A DNA stretch of 39,899 nt, from assembly GCA_025355505.1 (NCBI GenBank), contig JANXZM010000119.1, positions 1 through 39,899 on the forward strand. The letters are read 5' to 3'. A program made the position numbers and the translations under genes. This DNA is from Acidobacteriaceae bacterium. GTDB lineage: Bacteria; Acidobacteriota; Terriglobia; Terriglobales; Acidobacteriaceae. Position 1 is the first letter of the stretch. Each line of letters opens with the position of its first letter. Below the pieces are notes generated by a model. It had not been told where the DNA came from and did not search any database. It saw only the letters and a program-made list of their open reading frames with translations. Below are positions 24,469-32,466 of the stretch, one piece after another.

Positions 24469-26415
24469 CTATGCTACGCCTAGTTTCTTTGCCACCAGAT
24501 TCTCTACTCCGCCGGCAATCACCAGCGACTGCGGCACGCTGCCCAGCGCGGGGAAGGTAAATGTTTCTCCACGCCACGAGATGGTACTCGAAGTGAAATC
24601 GATGTCAATCTGGTCACCGGGAATGATCGTCTTTTGCTTCGCCGCTATCTCCTCCGCAAATTGCTCGCGTACGCGCGCCACAAATTCCGGCATCTCGATA
24701 CACAAAAAGCCATTATTGAACGCGTTACGCAGATAAGTCTGCGAGAAGCTGGCCGCGATCACCAGCGGAATGCCTTTCGCCTTCAGGCACGTGACTGCCT
24801 GTTCGCGGCTCGACCCAGTGCCAAAGTTAAACTGGCTGACGATCACGTCGCCCGCTTCCGTGCGCGCTCCGAACTGTAAATCGTAGTTCTCCATTACCAC
24901 TTTCGCCATCATTTCCGGAGTCATATCATCGCGGTAGGTGTAGTCCTTGCCGTAAATCGCATCGGTGTTGACGTTATCCTGCGGCATGAACACCAGTCGC
25001 CCCTTCACGCGCTGCGGAAAGCCCGCCAGGATTTCAACTTGCTCCGCCTCGCCCGACGCTGTCGCCAAATCGGTGTAGGCACGCTGCGGCACGCGATTCG
25101 CGAATTCATGCGGCCCTCGAATGTAACCGGCAACCGCCGATGCCGCCACCACTTCCGGACTCGCCAGGTAGCACTTCGCATCCCGAGATCCCATGCGGCC
25201 CTTGAAGTTTCGATTCGTCGCCGAGATCCCAACCTCCCCCGCCTCAAGCAATCCCACGCCCAGCCCAATACACGGCCCGCAGCCCGACGGCAGCGGCTGC
25301 GCGCCCGCATCCATCAACGTCTGCCAGATGCCACGCTTCTCAGCCTCTTCCTGCACCCACTTGCTGGCTGCGCTCAAGTAGAACTTCACGCCCGCGGCAA
25401 CCTTCTGACCCTTGAGCACTTTCGCCGCCGCCGCCAGATCTTCCAGTCGCGAATTTACGCACGAAATCAGATACGCCTTCTGGATCGCAACTTTGTTCTT
25501 CTCGATCTCAGCCAACGACTGCATCGCCTGCACCGTGTCGGGTCCCGACACGTGCGGAGTCACTTGTCCGAGATCGAGCGTAATCCGCGCCGCATAGACC
25601 GCATCGGCATCGGGCGCCGCAGGATTCTTCTCCCAGCTCGCAATGTCGCTCTCCGTGAACCGCTCCACCCCTATCGCTTTGAGCCGCGAATCAACGCCGC
25701 GCAAATACTGGATCGTAACCTCGTCCACGGGAAACCAGCCCACCAGCGGACCCCACTCCGTGGTCATATTCGAAATCGAAAGCCGGGCATCCATCGAGAG
25801 CGACGCCACTCCCGGCCCCGTGAATTCGACCGCCGCATTCAGGCATTCGTCGTGGTTATAGAGCCCGCACAAAGTAATGATGACATCCTTGCCCGTGACG
25901 CCGTCCGGCAACTTGCCTTCCAGCACGACTTGAATCGAACGCGGAATCTGCCACCAGAATTCGCCCGTGGCCCACACTGCGGCGGCATCCGTGCGAACGA
26001 TCGGCGTTCCAATCGCACCCAACGCGCCGTACATATTGGAATGTGAATCCGACGCGACCACGAACGAACCGGGGACCACATATCCGCGCTCCACCATGAT
26101 CTGGTGCCCGATGCCCGACCCGGCTGGATAGAAGTCCACGCCCTGCTCTTTGGCGAACGCTTCAATCGCGCGGTACTTCTTCAGATTCGTTTCATCCTGA
26201 TTTTGGATGTCATGATCGAGAGCGAACGTGAGCTGCTGCGGATCTTTCACCTTCTTCGCGCCGATGCCCTTGAACTTGCTCATCACCGCCGACGTGTTGT
26301 CATGCGTCATACAGCGGCGCGGACGAATCGACAGGAAATCCCCCGTCCGAAGCGGCCGCGCCGGCCCTTCGGTCATGTGTTTCTGCGCGATTTTTTCCAC
26401 GATGGTCTGCCCCAT
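24469..26415 (-). CDS. Aconitase-family hydratase, homoaconitase (LYS4)-like
   Basis: 648 aa with the large (LeuC-like) and swivel (LeuD-like) domains on one chain. The [4Fe-4S] cysteines are Cys319 (LISCVNSR), Cys379 and Cys382 (GCGPCIG). Substrate residues lie in SNMTTEWG, SATNRNFKGRMG and NFGTGSSREQA. The run MTHDNTSAVMSKF, ALDHDIQNQDETNLKKY, FYPAGSGIGHQIM, VASDSHSNMYGALG and WATGEFWWQIP looks most like fungal-type homoaconitase (from memory of that family), rather than AcnA or AcnB. It would dehydrate/rehydrate a 2- or 3-hydroxy tricarboxylate such as citrate, homocitrate or an alkyl-citrate. It is encoded between the DinB-like gene and the dehydrogenase gene, all on the minus strand. Confidence 0.82.
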   Translation of the reverse strand: MGQTIVEKIAQKHMTEGPARPLRTGDFLSIRPRRCMTHDNTSAVMSKFKGIGAKKVKDPQQLTFALDHDIQNQDETNLKKYRAIEAFAKEQGVDFYPAGSGIGHQIMVERGYVVPGSFVVASDSHSNMYGALGAIGTPIVRTDAAAVWATGEFWWQIPRSIQVVLEGKLPDGVTGKDVIITLCGLYNHDECLNAAVEFTGPGVASLSMDARLSISNMTTEWGPLVGWFPVDEVTIQYLRGVDSRLKAIGVERFTESDIASWEKNPAAPDADAVYAARITLDLGQVTPHVSGPDTVQAMQSLAEIEKNKVAIQKAYLISCVNSRLEDLAAAAKVLKGQKVAAGVKFYLSAASKWVQEEAEKRGIWQTLMDAGAQPLPSGCGPCIGLGVGLLEAGEVGISATNRNFKGRMGSRDAKCYLASPEVVAASAVAGYIRGPHEFANRVPQRAYTDLATASGEAEQVEILAGFPQRVKGRLVFMPQDNVNTDAIYGKDYTYRDDMTPEMMAKVVMENYDLQFGARTEAGDVIVSQFNFGTGSSREQAVTCLKAKGIPLVIAASFSQTYLRNAFNNGFLCIEMPEFVARVREQFAEEIAAKQKTIIPGDQIDIDFTSSTISWRGETFTFPALGSVPQSLVIAGGVENLVAKKLGVA

Positions 26416-26432
26416 GATGAACTCCCGATAAC

Positions 26433-26900
26433 TCAGCCTTTCCGCTTCAACTCAAACCCCAGATACATCATCTGCCCAATGTGATGGTGCAGATGCGTCG
26501 CGCACTGCAGCACCATATCGAACCTGTCACGGGCGTCTGCACCCACTGCTATGTATTCCTTTGACCAGTCTTCCGCCGACTGACTGTTGATCGCGCCGAC
26601 CACCATCTCAATCGCCTGATCGAATTTCTTCAACACTTCTGCCTTCGATGGCCGCGTCGCGTCAGAAAATTCCAGGGGACGATCCCGCACATAGCCCGTC
26701 ACTGCAATCTGCGCTCCGATGTAGTAATTCAGGTTGCCGGTGAGATGGAGCACCAGGTGGCCAAAGCTATTGCCGAATGCGAAGGGCTTGGCCCAAAACT
26801 GCTCATCGCTCAGCGTCACCGCCAGTTCGCGAACCCCGCACCCTAGTTTCGTATAACGCGCTGCCAGGCTCGATGCGACCGTTTCTTTCAGATCAGTCAT
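26433..26900 (-). CDS. DinB-like / DUF1572 four-helix metal-binding protein
   Basis: 155 aa. It has the DinB/YfiT-like four-helix pattern with spaced histidines: FGNSFGHLVLHLTGNLNYYIG around residue 45 and CATHLHHHIGQMMYLG at the C terminus, which would form a metal site. The family includes thiol S-transferases and many uncharacterised proteins. It sits 17 bases from the aconitase-like gene and 9 bases from the PrpD-like gene, firmly inside the operon, so a role in this pathway (or in protecting against a reactive intermediate) is plausible but unproven. Confidence 0.75.
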   Translation of the reverse strand: MTDLKETVASSLAARYTKLGCGVRELAVTLSDEQFWAKPFAFGNSFGHLVLHLTGNLNYYIGAQIAVTGYVRDRPLEFSDATRPSKAEVLKKFDQAIEMVVGAINSQSAEDWSKEYIAVGADARDRFDMVLQCATHLHHHIGQMMYLGFELKRKG

Positions 26901-26909
26901 TCTTCATCC

Positions 26910-28385
26910 TCAACGCTGCTTCTTACTCTTCACCTTTGCCTTCGACTTCGTAGTCTTCGCTTTGCTGTGCGCCGCTTTCTTCTTCACATCGGCCTTCATC
27001 AGCGCCATCAATTTCGCGGCCGACCCGCACTTCTCCAAATTCCAAATCGCGTCGATCAGCTTGTCCTGCGCCTTTGCCGAAAGCACACCCTCCGCCAACG
27101 CTCGGAATTTCTCTTCAATTTCCGCATCGCTCAGCGGATTTCTCGGATCGCCTTTTGGATAGTCGAGCTGCTTTGAGAAGTTTCGCCCGTCGGTGGTGGT
27201 AATGTTCACAATCACTCGCTGCAGCGCCGGGAAAACCTTCTCGATCTCGGGATCGGCCACGACTTCCACTTTTTTCAGCTGCGCGCGGATTGTCGAGTCC
27301 ATGATCTTCTTCATTTCGAATTGCGCCGGCGTCACTTGCCGGTCGACCAGCGCCGCTGCAATCACGTAGGGCAGCGAATGGTCCGCCGTCTCCTTGCTGC
27401 GCGGATCGTATTTGCTCGGGTCGGAAAGAATGTCAGCCGCGCGCGCCAGTGACCGGATCTGAATCTTCTCCACTTGATCGGGATGCAGGTCGTGGCTCTT
27501 GACCAGGTCAAGTACCGCCGAAATCGGCGCGTGGGTCAGCGCCTCAGTCGGAAAAAATTTCATCCCGCATTGCGTAATGCGCCACGACTCGCCGAGTCCG
27601 TCGGTTAGTAAATTCTGTTTCCACTCCGGACCGTAGCAATGCACCAAGCCTTCCTTGCCGTCGATCACGTGCTCGGGGCCGCTGTAGCCCTTCTCGGCCA
27701 GCAGTGCCGCCAGAACACCGCTCTGCGTCGCCATCGGATCGACGGTGTTTTTCATCATCGTCAGCTTTCCCGCAGTCACCGCGCCCATCGTGCAATGCCG
27801 CGAAGCGGAAATTCCGATGGCATGCTGAATCTGTTCCCAACTCAAATGCAGCGCTCGTCCAGCAACGATCGGCGAAACAAACGCCGTCAGGGTGGCATGA
27901 TGCCAGCCGCGCTCACGGATACCCGGAAATGCCGCCTCGCACAAGCGCATTTCGAACTCGTGGCCAAGCACAAATCCAACGATCAATTCCCTGCCATCGC
28001 TTTTTGCGCGCTCACAGCACGCCATCGCTGCCGGAAAAATATCGGAGGGATGCGACGGATCCTGTTTCCAGTAAATGTCGTTGTAATCCATGCAGCGGAT
28101 CATCAGGGCATTCGCCAGCGACGCCGAAACTACGTCCATCTTCCGACCCGTGCCGATCACGGTCGCCGGCCCGCGCCCCGCAATCTCATTCAGCACTTCC
28201 AGCGCAATCACCACGTCGTGTTGCCGATATCCGCCCAGCGCGCAGCCCACTGAATCAAGCAGGAAGCGCTTGGCCTGATACACCGCGTCCTGCGAGAGCT
28301 GTTTGTATTCAAGGCCCGCCGCCCAGCGGGACATGGTCGCGGTGATGGTTTCTTTGGTAGTTGCTTGCGGTGTCGACAAGGACAT
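26910..28385 (-). CDS. MmgE/PrpD family protein with lysine-rich tail
   Basis: 491 aa. Family features: ALGGYRQHDVVIALEVL, NALMIRCMDYNDIYW, SHPSDIFPAAMACCE, HHATLTAFVSPIVAGRALHL, IGISASRHCTMGAV, and a C-terminal domain from about 270. Members are 2-methylcitrate dehydratases and cis-aconitate decarboxylases, so it should act on a citrate-like or aconitate-like acid. The last ~28 residues are an unusual Lys/Ala/Ser tail (KAKTTKSKAKVKSKKQR) not typical of the family. The Shine-Dalgarno AGGAG directly abuts the ATG with no spacing, which is unusual; an internal ATG 17 codons downstream is an alternative start. A tandem repeat lies immediately upstream. Confidence 0.85.
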   Translation of the reverse strand: MSLSTPQATTKETITATMSRWAAGLEYKQLSQDAVYQAKRFLLDSVGCALGGYRQHDVVIALEVLNEIAGRGPATVIGTGRKMDVVSASLANALMIRCMDYNDIYWKQDPSHPSDIFPAAMACCERAKSDGRELIVGFVLGHEFEMRLCEAAFPGIRERGWHHATLTAFVSPIVAGRALHLSWEQIQHAIGISASRHCTMGAVTAGKLTMMKNTVDPMATQSGVLAALLAEKGYSGPEHVIDGKEGLVHCYGPEWKQNLLTDGLGESWRITQCGMKFFPTEALTHAPISAVLDLVKSHDLHPDQVEKIQIRSLARAADILSDPSKYDPRSKETADHSLPYVIAAALVDRQVTPAQFEMKKIMDSTIRAQLKKVEVVADPEIEKVFPALQRVIVNITTTDGRNFSKQLDYPKGDPRNPLSDAEIEEKFRALAEGVLSAKAQDKLIDAIWNLEKCGSAAKLMALMKADVKKKAAHSKAKTTKSKAKVKSKKQR

Positions 28386-28391
28386 CTCCTC

Positions 28392-28447
28392 ATTAGCTGT
28401 TGGCTATTAGCTGTTGGCTATTAGCTCTTGACTGTCAGCTATCAACT
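28392..28447. repeat. Four degenerate 14-bp tandem repeats
   Basis: ATTAGCTGTTGGCT occurs twice exactly (28392-28405, 28406-28419), then ATTAGCTCTTGACT (28420-28433) and GTCAGCTATCAACT (28434-28447). There is no spacer structure as in CRISPR. The array fills most of the gap between the HD-like gene and the PrpD-like gene and ends just before the latter's ribosome binding site. Confidence 0.7.
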
Positions 28448-28473
28448 TTCAGCCGTCTGTAAAAAACTACATT

Positions 28474-29031
28474 TTATTTCACTTTGACGTTCTTCGGATT
28501 CTTGAACGGCAGAAACGCCATGAAATCCGCGTGATGCACAATGAACGCTTCGGTCGTGCGCTTGACCAGATCGCCTTCCGCCGCATGCGCGGCGATGATG
28601 TGGCACACTGCATCCGGCACGCCACACTCCATCGCCAGCGCAACTCCAGTAAACGGATGCCGCAACGCTTCTCCGCGCTCACTTTGCCGGCTCTTCCCGT
28701 CCGGACCAATCTCATATTCCAACAACTTGCCGACATCCGCCAGGATCGCGCCTGCAATCACCACGTCCGCGTCGATCGGAAGCGCTCGACCCATAAACTC
28801 CGTCATCGCTTTCGCACTGTCCCGCGCAATATGCACCACGCAACGCTTGTGTTCCATGAATGTGATCGGGCAATTTGAAACGAGGAGCGTAAAAGGAATC
28901 TGATTCAGGTCATCAGGCTTCAGTGGACTGCGCTCGAGCGCCTTGATCCAAGCCTGCGTTACCTGCTCTCGCAGCTTGGCATCCCCGATCCACTGAATTT
29001 CCGGCCACAGTCGTTCGACGGACTCCCGCAT
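28474..29031 (-). CDS. HD-superfamily-like protein with altered HD motif
   Basis: 185 aa. The spacing of HD phosphohydrolases is visible: His67 (VVHIARDS), then AILADVGKLLEYE where the usual His-Asp pair is Ala98-Asp99, then His125 (LRHPFTG), His149 (IIAAHAAEGD) and Asp169 (VHHADF). Loss of the HD histidine suggests a weakened or non-hydrolytic metal site. It is the first gene of the minus-strand block: AAGGAGGT stands 7 bases before the ATG and a possible promoter lies 30-60 bases upstream. A regulatory or ligand-binding role for the operon is possible but not shown. Confidence 0.7.
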   Translation of the reverse strand: MRESVERLWPEIQWIGDAKLREQVTQAWIKALERSPLKPDDLNQIPFTLLVSNCPITFMEHKRCVVHIARDSAKAMTEFMGRALPIDADVVIAGAILADVGKLLEYEIGPDGKSRQSERGEALRHPFTGVALAMECGVPDAVCHIIAAHAAEGDLVKRTTEAFIVHHADFMAFLPFKNPKNVKVK

Positions 29032-29058
29032 GGGCAGGACCTCCTTACAAGACTCACT

Positions 29059-29088
29059 AGATTATCGGAGTTCATGCGGATGCGTCGA
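29059..29088 (-). promoter_or_regulatory. Possible promoter of the tricarboxylate block
   Basis: On the minus strand TCGACG (29088-29083) and TAATCT (29064-29059) are 18 bases apart, and the latter lies 27 bases before the start at 29031. The -35 match is partial. It would transcribe the whole block down to citF. Confidence 0.35.
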
Positions 29089-29147
29089 GGGGATGCCGCA
29101 TGCGGCCGGGCAACCGGAAACGTGGCTTGAAGTCATTGGATGACGGC

Positions 29148-29171
29148 AGAGACGCGGCAAGCCGCGTCTCT
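29148..29171. repeat. 11-bp perfect palindrome (GGC-AA-GCC type)
   Basis: AGAGACGCGGC (29148-29158), AA, then GCCGCGTCTCT (29161-29171). It sits between two minus-strand genes, 20 bases from the stop of the DUF3857 protein gene. It could act as a terminator, but there is no T-run. It is a relative of the repeats at 13661-13676 and 10966-10984. Confidence 0.6.
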
Positions 29172-29190
29172 ACGGAGGAAACTGTCGAAC

Positions 29191-32100
29191 TCAGTTGTTC
29201 GAACCCGCTGGCGTTCCCGAAGAAGATTCCTTCTCGATGGGCAGCAGCTCAATCGCGCACCCCGAGCCACCGCAGCTCAACAAACCGCGACGAACGATCT
29301 TCACCGACGACGCATCCGGAAATCTTACCGGGAAGTCCCTCTCGCGAAGTTGCTCGGCCGCTGCACGAAGACTCTCGTTACCATCAACAAACTCGGCGCG
29401 CTCCGGACGGGGCGAGCTGTCGAATACGAGGTTAAACCGCGCCGAAACTGGCTTGCTTGTGATGGGCCCGAGCTTCACCGTTCGTGCCTGCACCAGCTCG
29501 ACCGGCGCCTGTGCGGCATCTTTTTCCGCCGCACCTGGATCGCCAGCCAGTTTCGCCAAGCGCGTCCGCGAATCCTGCACGTCGCTTCCGCCCGCCGCTA
29601 TGGCCAGCGCATACATGTGGCGCGCCTTCTCCTGCTGCCCTAGTTTTTCGAGCACCTGCCCCAGCCGATTGCCGACCGTCCCCGACTGACTCAAAAGCCA
29701 CGCCGAGGTGAGAAACTGCATCGCGGCCAGATTTTCGCCGCGATGAAATTTTGCCCATCCCATCCGCGCCCATGCCAGCGCCACCAGGCGCATCGACGAA
29801 AACGCCGACGGCCCCAGCCGGTCCAACTCGCCCGAGTCGAACTGTCCTCCAATGTCGTAGAGAACCTGTTGCGCATCGTTCTCAGTCTGCGCCGGATCAA
29901 TGCCGTCCTTTAACGCGGACGCATAAATATCCTGCCCCGAATCCGCGCTGGCGCTACCCGTCAATCCCTTCATCAACTCTTGCGCCAGCGCTTTCTCTCC
30001 CAATCGCCCGTACACCTGCGCCAGCGCCATCTTCGTTTCCGGATCATTTGGAGGAATCGCAGCGGCCGCTTCCAGTTCCGTTCGGGCGTCCGCATCCCGC
30101 CCCAGTTGCTCCAGCAACAAGCCGAGATTCTTGTGCGTCGTTTTCTCGTACGGAGCCATCTCCAGTTGCTTGCGATAGGCCGCGATCGCCTCGTCGGTCT
30201 TTCCCGTCTGTTGCAGCTCCATCGCCAGGTCGCTGTTGGCGTGCTTGTGATTCGGATCGATCTCGATCTGCTTGCGGAACGCAGCAATCGCCTCCGCATG
30301 ATTATTGGCGCCGGCGTAGGACAGTCCCAGGTCATACCAGCCATCTTTCATGCTCGAATTCGTCATGCTCGCGTCGCTATCGATCGCGCGCTTCAGCAGA
30401 TCAATCGCCCCGCGATAATCTTTGCTCTGCAGCGCCTTCACTCCCGCTTTATGCAGTTCCGCGGGAGTTCCTTCCATTTTTGAAGCTGCCGTCCCGGCCC
30501 CTTGCCCCGACGGCGTCGTGATCGTGCACGACAACAACTGGTCTTCATCGCTGTGCGCCGCGTTGCGAAACGATTCGTAGTCCGCACGCCGCGACGCCGC
30601 CACCTCGTTCATCTTCACGACGAGTTTGCGCTCGCCTTCCAGTGTTCCCTTGCTCAGCGAGTACGTCGATGCATAATCGCCATAATCTCGCGACATTTTT
30701 ACGGCAGTCGGCGTGCGCACCGCGTAATTGGAGGGAAACTGCAAGCGGATTCGATAGTCCGTTTCGCCCGCGGGGCCGATGTCCAGCGGCTCCTTGCTCT
30801 TCTGCGACGCTCGAATCGCGGGCATCCCCAGCGCAGGGATCGGACGAAAATTCACGCTCGCCGACGGCACTACAAAATAACGGTCCTGGCGCAAGTGATA
30901 CTTCAGATGAAAAGGCTTACTCGTATCCTCGATGGGATCGAGTTGCACGTCATCGACGTCGCCCGGCAAGCCCCAACTCGCGGAGAGGACTTTTACAAAG
31001 TCCTTCCACTGCGCCTGCGAGAATCGCCGAAAGCTGGCGCGCATCGGCCAATCGCGATCTCCCTGGGCGGTAAATTCAAGCGTCGCATCGAGCGCGCCGA
31101 ACTCGCTGAACTTGCCGTCGAGCGCGAAGTGCATGAACGTCTTGATCGGCGAATCCGCGGGCGTCCGCTGCAAGCCTCCCTCGCTATCCTCCGACGCCAC
31201 CACGGCCTGCTTGTTTCGCAGTTGGTAAAGAATCAGCCCAAAGGGCGTCACTTCAGGAGTCGTATCGAGCCAGGTCAGGCCCGTCCCCAGTCGCGCCACC
31301 GTAATCACGTGATCGAACTGTCCCGGTGAGGGAACGTCCACATCCAGTTTGCGGGTGCTGTGGATCAACACCGGATAACTCTGGATTCCCTCCGCCCGCA
31401 GGAGTGCGGAAAGCAACGTGTGTTTGTCCTTACAGTCGCCGTAGCCATTCTGCAGAACATCTGAAGCCGAATGCGGCTGATACCGTCCGATCCCAAGCGA
31501 GATGCTCACGTATCGCACATTCCGCGCCACAAAATCGTAGAGCCGCCGCGCCTTCTCCGTGGGCGTGTTCGCTCCCTTGGTAAGCTCGTCGGCCTTTTTG
31601 CGCACGCTGTCGTCCACCGTCATGCGCTCGCCCTGCAACTTTGCGTACCATTGCGCGATCTGCTTCCAGTCGGTGAACGTGGTCAGCTGCACATCGGGGC
31701 CGGTCTCCTCGTCCTCATCTTTATCTCTGTCCTTGTCGCGTTCTGGCTGGATGTCCTTCACCACCCAGGTGTAAATGCGGCGGTCTCCCGTCTCCTGAAT
31801 CTCCGGCTTTCGCGTCGTCGTCTTAAGCTTCACTTCGCGCCTCTTCGGGATGTCAATTTCCAGCCGTTCTTCGTTGACCACCACACCCTTCGGAAATGTA
31901 TGTTCGTACCAGAAGTTTCCCGCGGCCAGCGGCGTGAGAACCCGCGTCACCGTGCGGTATTCCAGCGTGTCCCCGGGTTGCAGCGCCGCCACGGAAATAT
32001 GCCGCTGCCGGTAGTCGCTGTACATTGGAGCTTCTTTCAACACATCAGGGGCAAAATCCTGCGCCGTCGATTCCGGCGTCACCACCACCCGCCCATCCGG

Positions 32101-32418
32101 CTTGCGCACGCGGACATACTCGACTTCCAGCTTCTCGGTCGCCGATGAGTATCCGAAAACCAGTTGGCCGAATTCTTCCACGCCCGCCTGGCTCTGAATT
32201 CGCACCACCGCCTCGGTCTCGCTCACTTCGGTTCCGTCGTTTTCAAAGTGGATACGGTTTAAGATCCGTTCGAAGATTGCAGCCTCTTCGGCGTTAGCGT
32301 TATTCGTTTTCTGCCTGGAAGAAGGTGAAGCCTGCGCCAGAGCATCCGAGCTCGTCAGGCAGACGAGTGCGCAGACGAGTAAGAAACCAACTACAGCGTG
32401 CGACACACGATAAGACAT
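29191..32418 (-). CDS. Secreted DUF3857 / transglutaminase-like / TPR protein
   Basis: 1075 aa. A signal peptide (MSYRVSHAVVGFLLVCALVC...ALAQA, 1-30) is followed by a DUF3857 domain (about 60-225), a short charged linker (RDKDRDKDEDEE, about 227-238) and a transglutaminase-like core with Cys329 (GYGDCKDKHT), His370 (FDHVIT) and Asp385 (WLDTTP) as the expected triad. A beta-rich part leads to tetratricopeptide repeats (about 655-835). The C terminus has a pair of Cys (LLSCGGSGCAIELL). Such proteins are periplasmic or surface proteins of unknown substrate, common in Acidobacteria and Bacteroidetes. The Shine-Dalgarno sequence is weak. It is divergent from the next gene with only 48 bases between. 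Confidence 0.88.
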   Translation of the reverse strand: MSYRVSHAVVGFLLVCALVCLTSSDALAQASPSSRQKTNNANAEEAAIFERILNRIHFENDGTEVSETEAVVRIQSQAGVEEFGQLVFGYSSATEKLEVEYVRVRKPDGRVVVTPESTAQDFAPDVLKEAPMYSDYRQRHISVAALQPGDTLEYRTVTRVLTPLAAGNFWYEHTFPKGVVVNEERLEIDIPKRREVKLKTTTRKPEIQETGDRRIYTWVVKDIQPERDKDRDKDEDEETGPDVQLTTFTDWKQIAQWYAKLQGERMTVDDSVRKKADELTKGANTPTEKARRLYDFVARNVRYVSISLGIGRYQPHSASDVLQNGYGDCKDKHTLLSALLRAEGIQSYPVLIHSTRKLDVDVPSPGQFDHVITVARLGTGLTWLDTTPEVTPFGLILYQLRNKQAVVASEDSEGGLQRTPADSPIKTFMHFALDGKFSEFGALDATLEFTAQGDRDWPMRASFRRFSQAQWKDFVKVLSASWGLPGDVDDVQLDPIEDTSKPFHLKYHLRQDRYFVVPSASVNFRPIPALGMPAIRASQKSKEPLDIGPAGETDYRIRLQFPSNYAVRTPTAVKMSRDYGDYASTYSLSKGTLEGERKLVVKMNEVAASRRADYESFRNAAHSDEDQLLSCTITTPSGQGAGTAASKMEGTPAELHKAGVKALQSKDYRGAIDLLKRAIDSDASMTNSSMKDGWYDLGLSYAGANNHAEAIAAFRKQIEIDPNHKHANSDLAMELQQTGKTDEAIAAYRKQLEMAPYEKTTHKNLGLLLEQLGRDADARTELEAAAAIPPNDPETKMALAQVYGRLGEKALAQELMKGLTGSASADSGQDIYASALKDGIDPAQTENDAQQVLYDIGGQFDSGELDRLGPSAFSSMRLVALAWARMGWAKFHRGENLAAMQFLTSAWLLSQSGTVGNRLGQVLEKLGQQEKARHMYALAIAAGGSDVQDSRTRLAKLAGDPGAAEKDAAQAPVELVQARTVKLGPITSKPVSARFNLVFDSSPRPERAEFVDGNESLRAAAEQLRERDFPVRFPDASSVKIVRRGLLSCGGSGCAIELLPIEKESSSGTPAGSNN

Positions 32419-32466
32419 ATTGCAGTTCTTTTACGCCGTGCCCAGCGTAAAATCAAACGAACCGGG

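Noticed and set aside
25039-26046. 335-codon plus-strand frame
   Set aside because: Antisense to the aconitase-family gene, which has clear family motifs; this frame has none.
28392-28447. CRISPR array
   Set aside because: Repeats are 14 bp, tandem without spacers, and degenerate; no cas genes nearby.
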